Of a stretch of DNA of 64,000 nucleotides, positions 52,704 through 64,000 are shown piece by piece; the stretch's first letter is position 1, and each line of letters begins with the position of its first letter. The DNA comes from Oceanicola granulosus HTCC2516 (GTDB lineage Bacteria; Pseudomonadota; Alphaproteobacteria; Rhodobacterales; Rhodobacteraceae). The stretch spans positions 1,069,697-1,133,696 of the forward strand of contig NZ_CH724107.1 in NCBI RefSeq assembly GCF_000153305.1. Reading direction: 5' to 3'. Both the position numbers and the translations under genes were made by a program. The notes below the pieces were generated by a model, which did no database searches, had not been told where the DNA came from, and saw nothing but the letters and a program-made list of their open reading frames with translations.

Positions 52704-52931
52704 CGACGCGCACTAGTGTGTTCCCCTGAAGGTCAACGCAGGGAGGACCAGGCGCGCGCACCGGCCGATAGCACGATGTCACGCCGCTCGACGCGGGCGG
52801 AGGTTCGATAAGTGCAACTTGTCCGCCCCCGGCCGCGCCTGCACCCCCTCTCTTGCGCAGATAAACGATAGGCCCCGCCCGCCTCGGCGCGGGGACGCGA
52901 ACGCGGAGGACAGACATTGGGAGGAGATGGC

Positions 52932-54182
52932 ATGGAGAGGCTGACGCAGAGATCGATGGCGTTCGTTCTGGCCGGCGGACGCGGATCGCGGCTCAAGGAG
53001 CTGACCGACCGGCGGGTCAAACCGGCCGTCTATTTCGGCGGCAAGACGAGGATCGTCGACTTCGCCCTCTCCAACGCGATGAACAGCGGCATCCGCAAGA
53101 TCGCGCTGGCCACCCAGTACAAGGCGCACTCGCTGATCCGCCACTGCCAGCGCGGCTGGAACTTCTTCCGCGCCGAGCGCAACGAGTTCCTCGACATCCT
53201 GCCCGCCTCGCAGCGCATGGGCGGCGAGGCGTGGTATCGCGGCACGGCCGACGCGGTGACGCAGAATTTCGACATCGTGGACGATTACGATGTCGATTAC
53301 GTCATCATCCTGGCGGGCGACCACATCTACAAGATGGACTACGAGATCATGCTGCGCCAGCACGTGGAGACCGGCGCGGACGTCACCATCGGCTGCCTCA
53401 CGGTGCCGCGCATGGAGGCGACGGCGTTCGGCGTCATGGCCGTCGACGACAACGGGCAGATCACCGACTTCCTCGAGAAGCCCGCCGACCCTCCCGGCAC
53501 GCCCGACGACCCGGACGTCGCGCTGGCGTCGATGGGGATCTACGTGTTCTCGTGGAAGCTGCTGCGCGAGCTGCTGCTCAAGGACGCGGACGACCCGGAC
53601 TCGAGCCACGATTTCGGCAACGACCTGATCCCCGACCTCGTCAAGAACGGCAAGGCGATCGCCCACCGCTTCGACATCAGCTGCGTCCGCGATGCCGGCG
53701 CGCCGGCCTACTGGAAGGACGTCGGCACCGTCGACGCCTTCTGGGAGGCCAACATCGACCTCACCAACTTCACCCCCGACCTCGACCTCTGGGACACCAA
53801 GTGGCCGATCTGGACCTATTCCGAGGGCGTGCCGCCGGCGAAGTTCATCCACGACGAGCGCGACCGGCGCGGGGTGGCGATCTCTTCGATGGTCTCGGGC
53901 GGCTGCATCATCTCGGGGACGGAGGTGCGCAACTCGCTGCTGTTCACGCAGGTCCACACCAACTCCTACGCGGTGCTCGACCACGCCGTCGTGCTGCCCC
54001 ACGTGGTGGTTCACCGCTCGGCGCGGCTGCGCAAGGTGGTGATCGACAGCGGCGTCGAGGTGCCCGAGGGGCTGGTCGTCGGGGAGGATCCGCTCGTGGA
54101 CCAGGAGTTCTTCCGCGTCACCGAGAAGGGCGTGACGCTGATCACCCAGCCGATGATCGAGAAGTGGAAGGCGGCGCAGTGA
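52932..54182 (+). CDS. glgC: Glucose-1-phosphate adenylyltransferase
   Basis: A 416-aa enzyme making ADP-glucose for glycogen. [20 protein letters not shown] is the nucleotide/regulatory loop, [20 protein letters not shown] follows, and [11 protein letters not shown] and [12 protein letters not shown] are catalytic. The C-terminal left-handed beta-helix ([20 protein letters not shown]) is present. GGGAGGAG before ATG 52932 sets the start. It overlaps glgA by four bases. Confidence 0.96.
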   Translation: MERLTQRSMAFVLAGGRGSRLKELTDRRVKPAVYFGGKTRIVDFALSNAMNSGIRKIALATQYKAHSLIRHCQRGWNFFRAERNEFLDILPASQRMGGEAWYRGTADAVTQNFDIVDDYDVDYVIILAGDHIYKMDYEIMLRQHVETGADVTIGCLTVPRMEATAFGVMAVDDNGQITDFLEKPADPPGTPDDPDVALASMGIYVFSWKLLRELLLKDADDPDSSHDFGNDLIPDLVKNGKAIAHRFDISCVRDAGAPAYWKDVGTVDAFWEANIDLTNFTPDLDLWDTKWPIWTYSEGVPPAKFIHDERDRRGVAISSMVSGGCIISGTEVRNSLLFTQVHTNSYAVLDHAVVLPHVVVHRSARLRKVVIDSGVEVPEGLVVGEDPLVDQEFFRVTEKGVTLITQPMIEKWKAAQ

Positions 54183-55588
54183 AGGTCCTCTCCGTCGCGT
54201 CCGAATGCGCGCCGCTCGTCAAGACGGGCGGCCTCGCCGACGTCGCCGGCGCCCTGCCCGGCGCGCTGGCGCCGCTCGGGGTGAAGATGCGCACGCTCCT
54301 GCCCGGCTACCCGGCCGTCATGGGCGCGCTCGGGGCGCCGGAGGTCGTCGCCGACGTGGGCGACGCGCTCGGCACCCCGGCGCGGCTGATGGCGGCGACC
54401 GTCGCGGGGCTTGATCTGCTGGTGCTCGACGCGCCGCACTTCTTCGCGCGCGACGGCAGCATCTACCTCGGCCCCGACGGGCGCGACTGGTCCGACAACC
54501 CCGAGCGCTACGCCGCGCTCTGCTGGATCGCCTCGGAGCTGGCGCAGGGCAGGATCGGCCCCTGGCGGCCCGACCTCGTCCATTGCCACGACTGGCAGGC
54601 CGGCCTCGCGCCCTACTACCTGCGCGGCAGCGGCGTGCCGACGGTGATGACGGTGCACAACATCGCCTTCCACGGCCTCGCACCGGCCGCGCGCATGGCC
54701 GAACTGCGGCTCGATCCGATCGACTACTCGCCCGAGGGCTACGAATTCTTCGGGCGCATCAGCGCGCTCAAGGCCGGGCTGGTCTGGGCGCGGAAATTGA
54801 CAACCGTTTCGCCCACTTACGCGGTGGAGCTCATGTCGCCCGAGTTCGGGATGGCGCTCGACGGGGTGATGCGGGCGCGCCGCGCGGACCTGTCGGGCAT
54901 CCTCAACGGCATCGACACCGACACCTGGAACCCGGCGACCGACCCCGAGATCCGCGGCTACAAATCCGCGAGCGGCAAGAAGCATAACCGGGCCGCCCTG
55001 CGCGAGGAGCTGGGCCTGCCCGAGGCGGACGGGCCGCTCTGCGTCGTCGTCTCGCGCCTCACCGAGCAGAAGGGGCTCGACCTGCTGCTCGCCGCCCTGC
55101 CCGCCCTCCTCGCGCGCGGGGGCCAACTTGCCTTGCTCGGCTCGGGCGACGGCCACCTCGAGAACGCCTTCCAGGCCGCCGCCGCGCAGGACGGCGTCGC
55201 GGTGCGGATCGGCTACGACGAGGCCCTCGCCCACCGCCTGATCGCGGGCGGCGACGCGATCCTCGTCCCCTCGCGCTTCGAGCCCTGCGGGCTGACCCAG
55301 CTCTACGGGCTGCGCTACGGCACGCTGCCGCTCGTCGCCCTCACCGGGGGCCTCGCCGACACCATCATCAACGCCTCCCCCGCCGCGCTCGCGCGCGGGG
55401 TCGCCACCGGCGTGCAGTTTCATCCGGTCACCGCCGAATCGCTCGCGACGGCCCTCGACCGGCTCTGCGACCTGTGGGAGCAGCCGAAGGTGTGGGCGAA
55501 GTTGCAGAAAAACGCCATGTCGCACCCGGTCGGGTGGGAGAATTCGGCTCTGGCCTATTCAGCGCTCTACGAGGGGCTGATAGCCTGA
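54179..55588 (+). CDS. glgA: Glycogen synthase GlgA
   Basis: A 469-aa GT5 enzyme extending alpha-1,4-glucan from ADP-glucose. It starts at GTG 54179 inside the glgC stop (GTGA). The ADP-glucose loop [20 protein letters not shown] is near residue 15, [15 protein letters not shown] follows, and the C-domain has [20 protein letters not shown] and [20 protein letters not shown]. Length and motifs are as in bacterial GlgA. Confidence 0.96.
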   Translation: MKVLSVASECAPLVKTGGLADVAGALPGALAPLGVKMRTLLPGYPAVMGALGAPEVVADVGDALGTPARLMAATVAGLDLLVLDAPHFFARDGSIYLGPDGRDWSDNPERYAALCWIASELAQGRIGPWRPDLVHCHDWQAGLAPYYLRGSGVPTVMTVHNIAFHGLAPAARMAELRLDPIDYSPEGYEFFGRISALKAGLVWARKLTTVSPTYAVELMSPEFGMALDGVMRARRADLSGILNGIDTDTWNPATDPEIRGYKSASGKKHNRAALREELGLPEADGPLCVVVSRLTEQKGLDLLLAALPALLARGGQLALLGSGDGHLENAFQAAAAQDGVAVRIGYDEALAHRLIAGGDAILVPSRFEPCGLTQLYGLRYGTLPLVALTGGLADTIINASPAALARGVATGVQFHPVTAESLATALDRLCDLWEQPKVWAKLQKNAMSHPVGWENSALAYSALYEGLIA

Positions 55589-55591
55589 GGC

Positions 55592-59325
<3,734 letters not shown>

Positions 59326-59327
59326 CC

Positions 59328-59870
59328 TCATGCGCCCACCGCGCCGAAGAGGGTGAGGCCGGCCTTCGGCGGCAAGTTTTCAGTGGTGGCCGGGGCCGCC
59401 ATGCCGGGCACGAGGAGCTGCCGCGCCTCGCCGGTATGGGGCCAGAACCGGACCCGCCTCGCCAGCCGCCCGCCGGTGCTCGTGGCGAGGACGGGGATCG
59501 CCTCCGTCCGCAGGTAGCCGCGGGCGAGGTCGACGTTCTTGTGCCCGATCTGCGGCAGCTTCTCCGACATGTGCGCCCCGCCGAAGACCTTCGCCGCCAA
59601 ACGCTCCTTGCGCGCGCCGGCCTTGAGCAGCTCGTTGATCAGCAGCTCGATCAGGTACATGCCCCAACGGTCGCTCCCCGGCCGGGAGCGTTCGGGCAGC
59701 ACGATGTGGTTCATGCCGCCGATGCCGGCCTTGCGATCGTGCAGGCAGACGGCGACGCAGGAGCCGAGCACCGTCGTCAGCACCACCTCCGCCTGGCGCG
59801 AGATCGCGATGCCCCCCTGCATGACCGTGATGCAGCGCGCCGCCTCGCCGTATTCCGCCGGCAGGCTCAT
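59328..59870 (-). CDS. cheD: Chemoreceptor glutamine deamidase CheD
   Basis: A 180-aa enzyme deamidating chemoreceptor glutamines. The catalytic residues fit the CheD triad: Thr32 and Cys38 in LTTVLGSCVAVCLHD, and His55 in GIGGMNHIVLPE, with the 17-residue Cys-His spacing of Thermotoga CheD. KVFGGAHMSEKLPQIGHKNV is also typical. Last gene of the leftward che operon, with an ATGA overlap to the upstream gene. The C-terminal ~30 residues extend past the usual end. Confidence 0.93.
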   Translation of the reverse strand: MSLPAEYGEAARCITVMQGGIAISRQAEVVLTTVLGSCVAVCLHDRKAGIGGMNHIVLPERSRPGSDRWGMYLIELLINELLKAGARKERLAAKVFGGAHMSEKLPQIGHKNVDLARGYLRTEAIPVLATSTGGRLARRVRFWPHTGEARQLLVPGMAAPATTENLPPKAGLTLFGAVGA

Positions 59871-60295
59871 GCGCGCACCGTGCGGGCTTGCACGGCCGGG
59901 GGCTCTGGCCTGCCCTTCCGACCGATCAAACTGCCGCCGGCGCGGCGCGGGACGAGCCGCGCGGCGGCCAGGCGCAACTGGGGGATCAGGGTGTCGGCGT
60001 CGTCGACTGGCCTGACGTGCGGAAGATCGGGCGCGCCCGGCATGCCGGGCCGCTCACCGAGCCGGATGCATCCCACGTGCAGCGCGGCGAAGAGGCCGCA
60101 CAGGAGCCTGAACTCCACGGCCTCGCTCACCTCGGCCGGCAGCAGGACGGCGTCGGCCGATAGGTCTCCGACCGCCGTGTGAAGCTCCGTCAGGTCCGAC
60201 ACGGCAGCGACGACCGTTACCCCGTCCGCGGCATCGAGCAGGCGCTTCAGCCACGGGTAGCGGCCGTAGGGAGATTGTAAAAGGATCAGGCACAC
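59867..60295 (-). CDS. Receiver-like protein without phospho-acceptor, in the che operon (hypothetical)
   Basis: About 142 aa, start GTG 60295 chosen because AGGAAG lies six bases upstream; TTG 60301 is possible. The first ~110 residues look like a receiver fold as found at the CheB N-terminus (CLILLQSPYGRYPWLKRLLD, then VTVVAAVSDLTELHTAV, then ADAVLLPAEVSEAVEFRLL). The acidic pair is replaced by QSPYG and the acceptor Asp by Leu/Pro. No methylesterase domain follows; the tail is Arg/Pro-rich. Located where cheB could be expected, beside cheD. Homology to CheB is inference. Confidence 0.65.
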   Translation of the reverse strand: MCLILLQSPYGRYPWLKRLLDAADGVTVVAAVSDLTELHTAVGDLSADAVLLPAEVSEAVEFRLLCGLFAALHVGCIRLGERPGMPGAPDLPHVRPVDDADTLIPQLRLAAARLVPRRAGGSLIGRKGRPEPPAVQARTVRA

Positions 60296-60352
60296 GGGCA
60301 ACTTCCTGCAGGCGGTGTTCGTCCAGCCTAGGGCGAAGACCTTGCCAATTGC

Positions 60353-60643
60353 TTACCTCCCGAAGATTTCCACCCCCTTTCGCCCGATCCCGCCTGCCTC
60401 CTCGCCTGCCAGCCGCGCGCGCACGTCGGCGAGCGCGACGCCGGCGAGCGCCGCCGCGCCGTCTTTCGCTGCCGCGATGGCTTCCAGAAAGACGCGCAGG
60501 TCGGCCAGCGCCTGCATCATCCTGTCGAGCGCCTGCAGGTCGGCCGAGCTCGCCGTTCCGTCGAGAAGGCGTTCCTCGAAGGCGGCGAGATCGTCTTCGA
60601 GACGCCCGAGCTCGTGCGCCGCGCGGCGCGCCGCTGCGTGCAC
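60353..60643 (-). CDS. Small helical protein in the che operon (96 aa, hypothetical)
   Basis: An open frame from GTG 60643 to TAA 60353, just after cheY. It is Ala/Leu/Glu-rich and predicted all-helical: HAAARRAAHELGRLEDDLAA, then SSADLQALDRMMQALADLRV, then FLEAIAAAKDGAAALAGVAL, ending GGIGRKGVEIFGR. No ATG or strong ribosome site, so the start is uncertain; it lies five bases from the cheY stop. Size and position suggest a chemotaxis accessory protein, but I recognise no family. Confidence 0.55.
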   Translation of the reverse strand: MHAAARRAAHELGRLEDDLAAFEERLLDGTASSADLQALDRMMQALADLRVFLEAIAAAKDGAAALAGVALADVRARLAGEEAGGIGRKGVEIFGR

Positions 60644-60648
60644 GGGCT

Positions 60649-61035
60649 CTATAGCCGCCCCACCACGCGTTCGATGCAGCCGCGAAGCGAGATCGTGGTG
60701 AAGGGTTTGCGTATCATGTTGTTCAGGCCCAGTTTTTGCGCCTTCTCGATCAGCTCCCGGTTCGGGCTCCCGGTGATCAGGATGAATCCGATGCGGCTCG
60801 TCGCCCGGGTCTGGCGGAGCGCGGCGAGCAGGCCGAGGCCGTCGAGGTGCGGCATGTTCAGGTCCGACAGGACCAGGTGGACCGGGTCCGCGGCGAGGCG
60901 CGACAGCGCGGCGCGGGCGTCGCTCTCGGCGCGCACGTTCCAGATGCCGATCTCCTCGAGCGCCTGGGTGATGAGGCCGCGGCTGGTCGACATGTCGTCG
61001 ACGACCATCACGCGCAAGTTGTCTCTCAGGCTCAA
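60649..61035 (-). CDS. cheY: Chemotaxis response regulator CheY
   Basis: A 128-aa single receiver domain carrying the signal from CheA. Acidic pair Asp13-Asp14 (RVMVVDDMSTSRGL), acceptor Asp58 (LVLSDLNMPHLDGLGLL), Thr in FILITGSP, and Lys in MIRKPF. The start is TTG 61035, overlapping the cheR stop (TTGA), with GGAGG seven bases upstream; an internal ATG would cut off the first strand. Confidence 0.92.
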   Translation of the reverse strand: MSLRDNLRVMVVDDMSTSRGLITQALEEIGIWNVRAESDARAALSRLAADPVHLVLSDLNMPHLDGLGLLAALRQTRATSRIGFILITGSPNRELIEKAQKLGLNNMIRKPFTTISLRGCIERVVGRL

Positions 61036-61877
61036 GACGCGGCCTCCCCCGTGGTGCGGCGGTAAGCGGTGGCGCCGGCGCGGGCGTAGGCGGCGGCCGC
61101 CGGGCCGGAGAGGCGTTCGGAATGGCCGATGAAGAGCCAGCCTCCCGGGGAGGTGAGCGCGGCGAAACGTTGCCAGAGGGCCTGTTGCGCCGGTCGGTCG
61201 AAGTAGATCGCGACGTTGCGGCAGAAGATCGCCTCGAACGGGCGGCAGAGCGGCCACGGCGCGACGAGGTTGAGCGGCCGGAAGCGGACGAGGGCGCGCG
61301 CCGACGGCGCGATCCGGCCGGTGCCGTCGGTGAGGGCGGTGGTGCTGGAAATGGTGTCCGGAACGGCTGCGAATTCGTGTGACGCGTAGATGCCGGCTTC
61401 GGCGCGATCCAGAGCGCGTTGATCGATGTCGGTCGCGAGGATGCGGATATCGTACCGCTCGGCCTCCGGGCAGGCCGCGAGGAGGGTGAATGCGAGGGAG
61501 TAGGCCTCCTGCCCCGTGGCGCAACCGGCCGACCAGACACGCGCCCGCCCGCCGGCGCGGGCGCGGGCGAGGGCGGCGGGGAGGACCTGCTCGCGGAAGA
61601 GGTCGAAATGGTGCCGCTCGCGGAAGAAGCGGGTGACGTTCGTGGTTAGCGCGGAGACGAGCTCGGCTTGTTCATCGGCGCCGTGCGGGCCCTGGAGCAA
61701 CTCGAGATAGGCGCCGAACCCGGGCAGTCGGAGCGCGCGCAGACGCCGGCTCAGGCGGGCGTGGACGAGGGCGCGCTTGCGGTCGCTGAGGTCGAGGCCG
61801 AACTGACGGCGCACCAGCGCGGCGATGGCGTCGAACTGGCGGTCCGACAGGTGATGTGCGGGCGTGAGGAGGCTCAT
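61032..61877 (-). CDS. cheR: Chemotaxis methyltransferase CheR
   Basis: A 281-aa SAM-dependent methylase of chemoreceptor glutamates. The N-terminal helical domain (FDAIAALVRRQFGLDLSDRK) is followed by the SAM fold: RVWSAGCATGQEAYSLAFTL, then IRILATDIDQRALDRAEAGI, then FEAIFCRNVAIYFDR and GGWLFIGHSERLSG. Start ATG 61877 overlaps the end of cheW by four bases (ATGA), good evidence that the cheW 3' frame is a real one. Confidence 0.95.
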   Translation of the reverse strand: MSLLTPAHHLSDRQFDAIAALVRRQFGLDLSDRKRALVHARLSRRLRALRLPGFGAYLELLQGPHGADEQAELVSALTTNVTRFFRERHHFDLFREQVLPAALARARAGGRARVWSAGCATGQEAYSLAFTLLAACPEAERYDIRILATDIDQRALDRAEAGIYASHEFAAVPDTISSTTALTDGTGRIAPSARALVRFRPLNLVAPWPLCRPFEAIFCRNVAIYFDRPAQQALWQRFAALTSPGGWLFIGHSERLSGPAAAAYARAGATAYRRTTGEAAS

Positions 61878-62324
61878 GCAGGCTCCTCGAGCGCGGTCGG
61901 CAGGACCTGCGCGAGGTCGAGCTGGCGGATCATGCCCTCGTCGGTGGCGATCATCGCGCAGATGCAGCGCGCGGTGTCGTCGCGCCAGAGATCGGGGGCG
62001 TCCTGGAGGGCTGCGTCAGGGATGCTCTGGATGGCGTCGACGGCGTCGGAGGCCCGCGGCCTGGGCGCCGAGGGTGGCGACGATGATGACGTGGCGCTCG
62101 CTCGGGCGGGTTTCCCCGAGGCCGAGGCGGGCGGCGAGGTCGAGGACGGGGATCACGGCGCCGCGCAGGTTGATGACACCGAGCATGTAGGCCGGCGTGC
62201 GTGGCAGCAGCGTTACCGGGGACCACCTCCGAATCTCGCGCACCTGCCGGACGTCGAGGCAGAAGCTCTGGCCGGCGACGTGGAAGGAGATGACTTCGAG
62301 CAGGGCGGGGGCGGGATCAGGCAT
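61874..62324 (-). pseudogene. cheW: Chemotaxis adaptor CheW, frameshifted
   Basis: The frame from ATG 62324 (AAGGAG upstream) encodes a normal CheW start: VISFHVAGQSFCLDVRQVRE, then LGVINLRGAVIPVLDLAARL and HVIIVATLGAQAAGL. It then turns to LRRRRRHPEHP and stops after ~102 aa. In another frame the expected continuation is open: SDAVDAIQSIPDAALQDAPD, later TDEGMIRQLDLAQVLPTALE, ending at TGA 61874 with an ATGA overlap to cheR. One extra base or two missing bases around 62045-62060 (GGCCCGCGGCC) explain this. The full product would be ~150 aa, the usual length. Real mutation or sequencing error cannot be told here. Confidence 0.8.
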
Positions 62325-64000
62325 GGGCGGGCTCCTTCGGCGGCGTGGCCGGCAGGGTGGCTTCGGCGACGAGGGCTTCGGGATCGAGGATGAAGGCGAT
62401 GCGGCCGTCGCCGAGGATCGTCGCCGCGGACAGGCCGGGGACGTGGCCGCAGGTGCCGGTGAGGCTCTTGATGACGACCTGGCGCTGCTCCCAGATCCGC
62501 TCGACGGCGAGGGCGCAGAGGCCCCGGGCCTCGCTGTCGCAGAGCAGGAGCATGACCTCCTCGGCGGGCGCGCGGGGCGGCGGCAGGCCGAGGGCGGCGG
62601 CGGCGTCGACGACGGGGACGTGGCGGCCGCGCAGGCGCAGGAGGCGACCGTCGGCGCCGAGCTTGTGGAGATCGGCCGGGGCGGCGCGGACGGTCTCGTT
62701 GATGGTGGCGATGGGGACCACCATCGTCTGCCCGGCGATGGTGACGATCATGCCATCGAGCACGGCGAGGGTGAGCGGCAGGGTGATGGAAAAGGTGGTG
62801 CCCGCGCCGGGGCGGGTGGCGATGGAGACGCGGCCGCCGAGGGCGGCGATGGCGGTCTTGACGACGTCCATTCCGACGCCGCGGCCGGAGAGGCTGGAGA
62901 TGACGCTGGAGGTGGAAAAGCCGGGCAGGAACAGGAGGTTGTCGATCTCGGCGTCGGTGAGGTCGGCCTCGGGCGAGACCAGGCCGCGAGCCTCGGCGGC
63001 GGCGCGGATGCGGGGGCGGTCGAGGCCGGCGCCGTCGTCGGCGATCTCGAGCAGGATCGCGCCGGCGCGGTGGGCGGCGGTGAGGCGCAGGGTGCCGGCG
63101 GGCGGCTTGCCGAGTGCGACGCGGCGCTCGGGCGGCTCGATGCCGTGGTCGATGGCGTTGCGGATCATGTGGGTGAGCGGATCGGCGAGGCTGTCGACGA
63201 CGGTCTTGTCGATCTCCGTTTCGGCGCCCTCGGTGACGAGGCGGACATCCTTGCCCGTCGCGGTGGCGGCCTCGCGGACTATGCGGGACATGCGGCTGAA
63301 GAGCGGCTTCACGGGCTGGGCGCGGATCGCCATGACGCCTTCCTGCAGGTCGCGCGCGAGGGCCCGGTAATCCTCCAGATCGCCCGAAAGGGAGGCGCCG
63401 GCGGAGAGGCCGAGATCGTCGATGCGCTGGGACAGGACGGCCTGGTTGATGATGAGCTCGCCGACGACGTTCATCATCCGGTCCACCCGGTCGAGATCGA
63501 CGCGCAATGTCGGGCGGGGCGGCGGCGGTGCGGGAGGAAGCGGCGCCTCGGCGGCAGGGGGCGGCGGGCCCGGCTCGGGCGGCTCGGCGATGTCGAGGCG
63601 GCAGAGGCCCTCGGTGAAGGCGAAGACGTCGCGGATGGCGGGCTCGGGCGCGGTGGTCTCGAGGGTCCAGCTGACGTCGGGCGCCTCCCAGCCGGCGGCG
63701 AGGGGCGCGAGGGCGCTGGTGTCCGCCTCGATGTCGAGCGGGGCGAGGCCGGCGAGCGCGTCGAACAGGTGGAGCGGCTCGTGGCCGTTGGCGAAGAGGG
63801 CCGGCGTGGGCGTGAAGCGGACGCTGCGGGGGCGCTCGGGCGAGAGATCGAGCGCGACCGGCTCGAAGGCGAGCTCGTCGGGTGGCGCGTCGGCGTGCGT
63901 GCCGAGCAGGGCGGCGAGCTCGTCGTGCAGCGCCGGACGGGCGGGCGCGGGCGCGCCGGCGCGGGCGGCGGCGACGAGGTCGGCGAGGTGATCGGCGGCG
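62317..64000 (-). CDS. cheA: Chemotaxis histidine kinase CheA (N-terminus outside window)
   Basis: The C-terminal 560 residues are visible, with the frame open to the right edge. Order: the end of the P1 region (ADHLADLVAAAR), a P2-like/linker part, a Pro-rich linker, dimerisation P3 (DLDRVDRMMNVVGELIINQA), then the ATPase P4 with N box LTHMIRNAIDHGIEPPERR, G1 IADDGAGLD and G2 SGRGVGMDVV, then the CheW-like P5 (DGMIVTIAGQTMVVPIATIN, AILGDGRIAFILDPEAL). The phosphorylated His lies beyond the edge. It overlaps cheW by eight bases and is upstream of the other che genes. Confidence 0.94.
   Translation of the reverse strand, partial: AADHLADLVAAARAGAPAPARPALHDELAALLGTHADAPPDELAFEPVALDLSPERPRSVRFTPTPALFANGHEPLHLFDALAGLAPLDIEADTSALAPLAAGWEAPDVSWTLETTAPEPAIRDVFAFTEGLCRLDIAEPPEPGPPPPAAEAPLPPAPPPPRPTLRVDLDRVDRMMNVVGELIINQAVLSQRIDDLGLSAGASLSGDLEDYRALARDLQEGVMAIRAQPVKPLFSRMSRIVREAATATGKDVRLVTEGAETEIDKTVVDSLADPLTHMIRNAIDHGIEPPERRVALGKPPAGTLRLTAAHRAGAILLEIADDGAGLDRPRIRAAAEARGLVSPEADLTDAEIDNLLFLPGFSTSSVISSLSGRGVGMDVVKTAIAALGGRVSIATRPGAGTTFSITLPLTLAVLDGMIVTIAGQTMVVPIATINETVRAAPADLHKLGADGRLLRLRGRHVPVVDAAAALGLPPPRAPAEEVMLLLCDSEARGLCALAVERIWEQRQVVIKSLTGTCGHVPGLSAATILGDGRIAFILDPEALVAEATLPATPPKEPAHA

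Noticed and set aside
62016-62324. A short 102-aa CheW as a natural variant
   Set aside because: The last residues are an Arg-run unlike CheW, and the missing third is open in another frame with an ATGA overlap to cheR, which indicates a frameshift.

Overview
The window is very GC-rich and reads as a contiguous chromosomal segment of an alphaproteobacterium, most likely of the order Rhodobacterales. The basis is the gene content and order: a dcw cluster with a DUF2484 gene between murC and murB, lpxC-bamD-recN directly downstream of ftsZ, a DUF2842 gene next to purA, a long FtsZ linker ending in [10 protein letters not shown], and an alphaproteobacterial PhyR-NepR-EcfG stress locus. I see no rRNA, tRNA, CRISPR array, insertion sequence or prophage. 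The genus cannot be fixed from the sequence alone.

Layout. 1-10.4 kb is mixed housekeeping: a secreted protein cut by the left edge, a Cys-type phosphatase, a MATE exporter, a lytic transglycosylase, an Xaa-Pro aminopeptidase, a DUF427 protein, a ClC channel and an FAD-linked dehydrogenase. 10.3-24.9 kb is envelope and division, all read leftward: ftsW-murG-murC-(75 aa)-DUF2484-murB-ddl-ftsQ-ftsA-ftsZ-lpxC-bamD-recN. The ftsA-ftsZ gap holds a TTAA-N7-TTAA CtrA-type site and a perfect DnaA box. 25-32 kb holds a thiamine diphosphokinase, a large Ala/Glu-rich protein, purA, secG and pyrG. 32.3-40.1 kb is a type I secretion operon: a six-repeat Ig-like adhesin followed by TolC-like, ABC and HlyD-like genes.

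40.3-52 kb is the most interesting part. A leftward operon, nepR-ecfG-histidine-kinase-like gene-phospholipase D, faces phyR. Around it are four perfect GGAAC-N17-CGTT sites, the known EcfG promoter pattern. They lie in front of phyR, a DUF883/holin-like membrane pair, a formate/nitrite-type channel and the trehalose operon otsBA. Two weaker sites precede a Crp/Fnr regulator and a small Rho-N/SAP-like protein. The window therefore appears to contain a general stress response core and a good part of its local regulon. The kinase-like protein keeps its histidine box but has lost recognisable ATP-binding boxes.

52-59.3 kb is a P-loop kinase gene followed by the glycogen genes glgC-glgA-glgX-pgm. 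59.3-64 kb is the downstream part of a chemotaxis operon: cheA (cut by the right edge), cheW, cheR, cheY, two unnamed genes and cheD. Here cheW carries a frameshift, and a degenerate receiver protein stands where cheB might be expected.

Other structure includes three copies of an intergenic repeat with the core GGATATTTnnnnnACAGAG, a REP-like paired palindrome beside murC, stacked hairpins after ftsZ, and an 18-bp inverted repeat inside the stress region. Many genes are joined by ATGA, GTGA or TTGA overlaps, and several start codons were set from these and from Shine-Dalgarno spacing.
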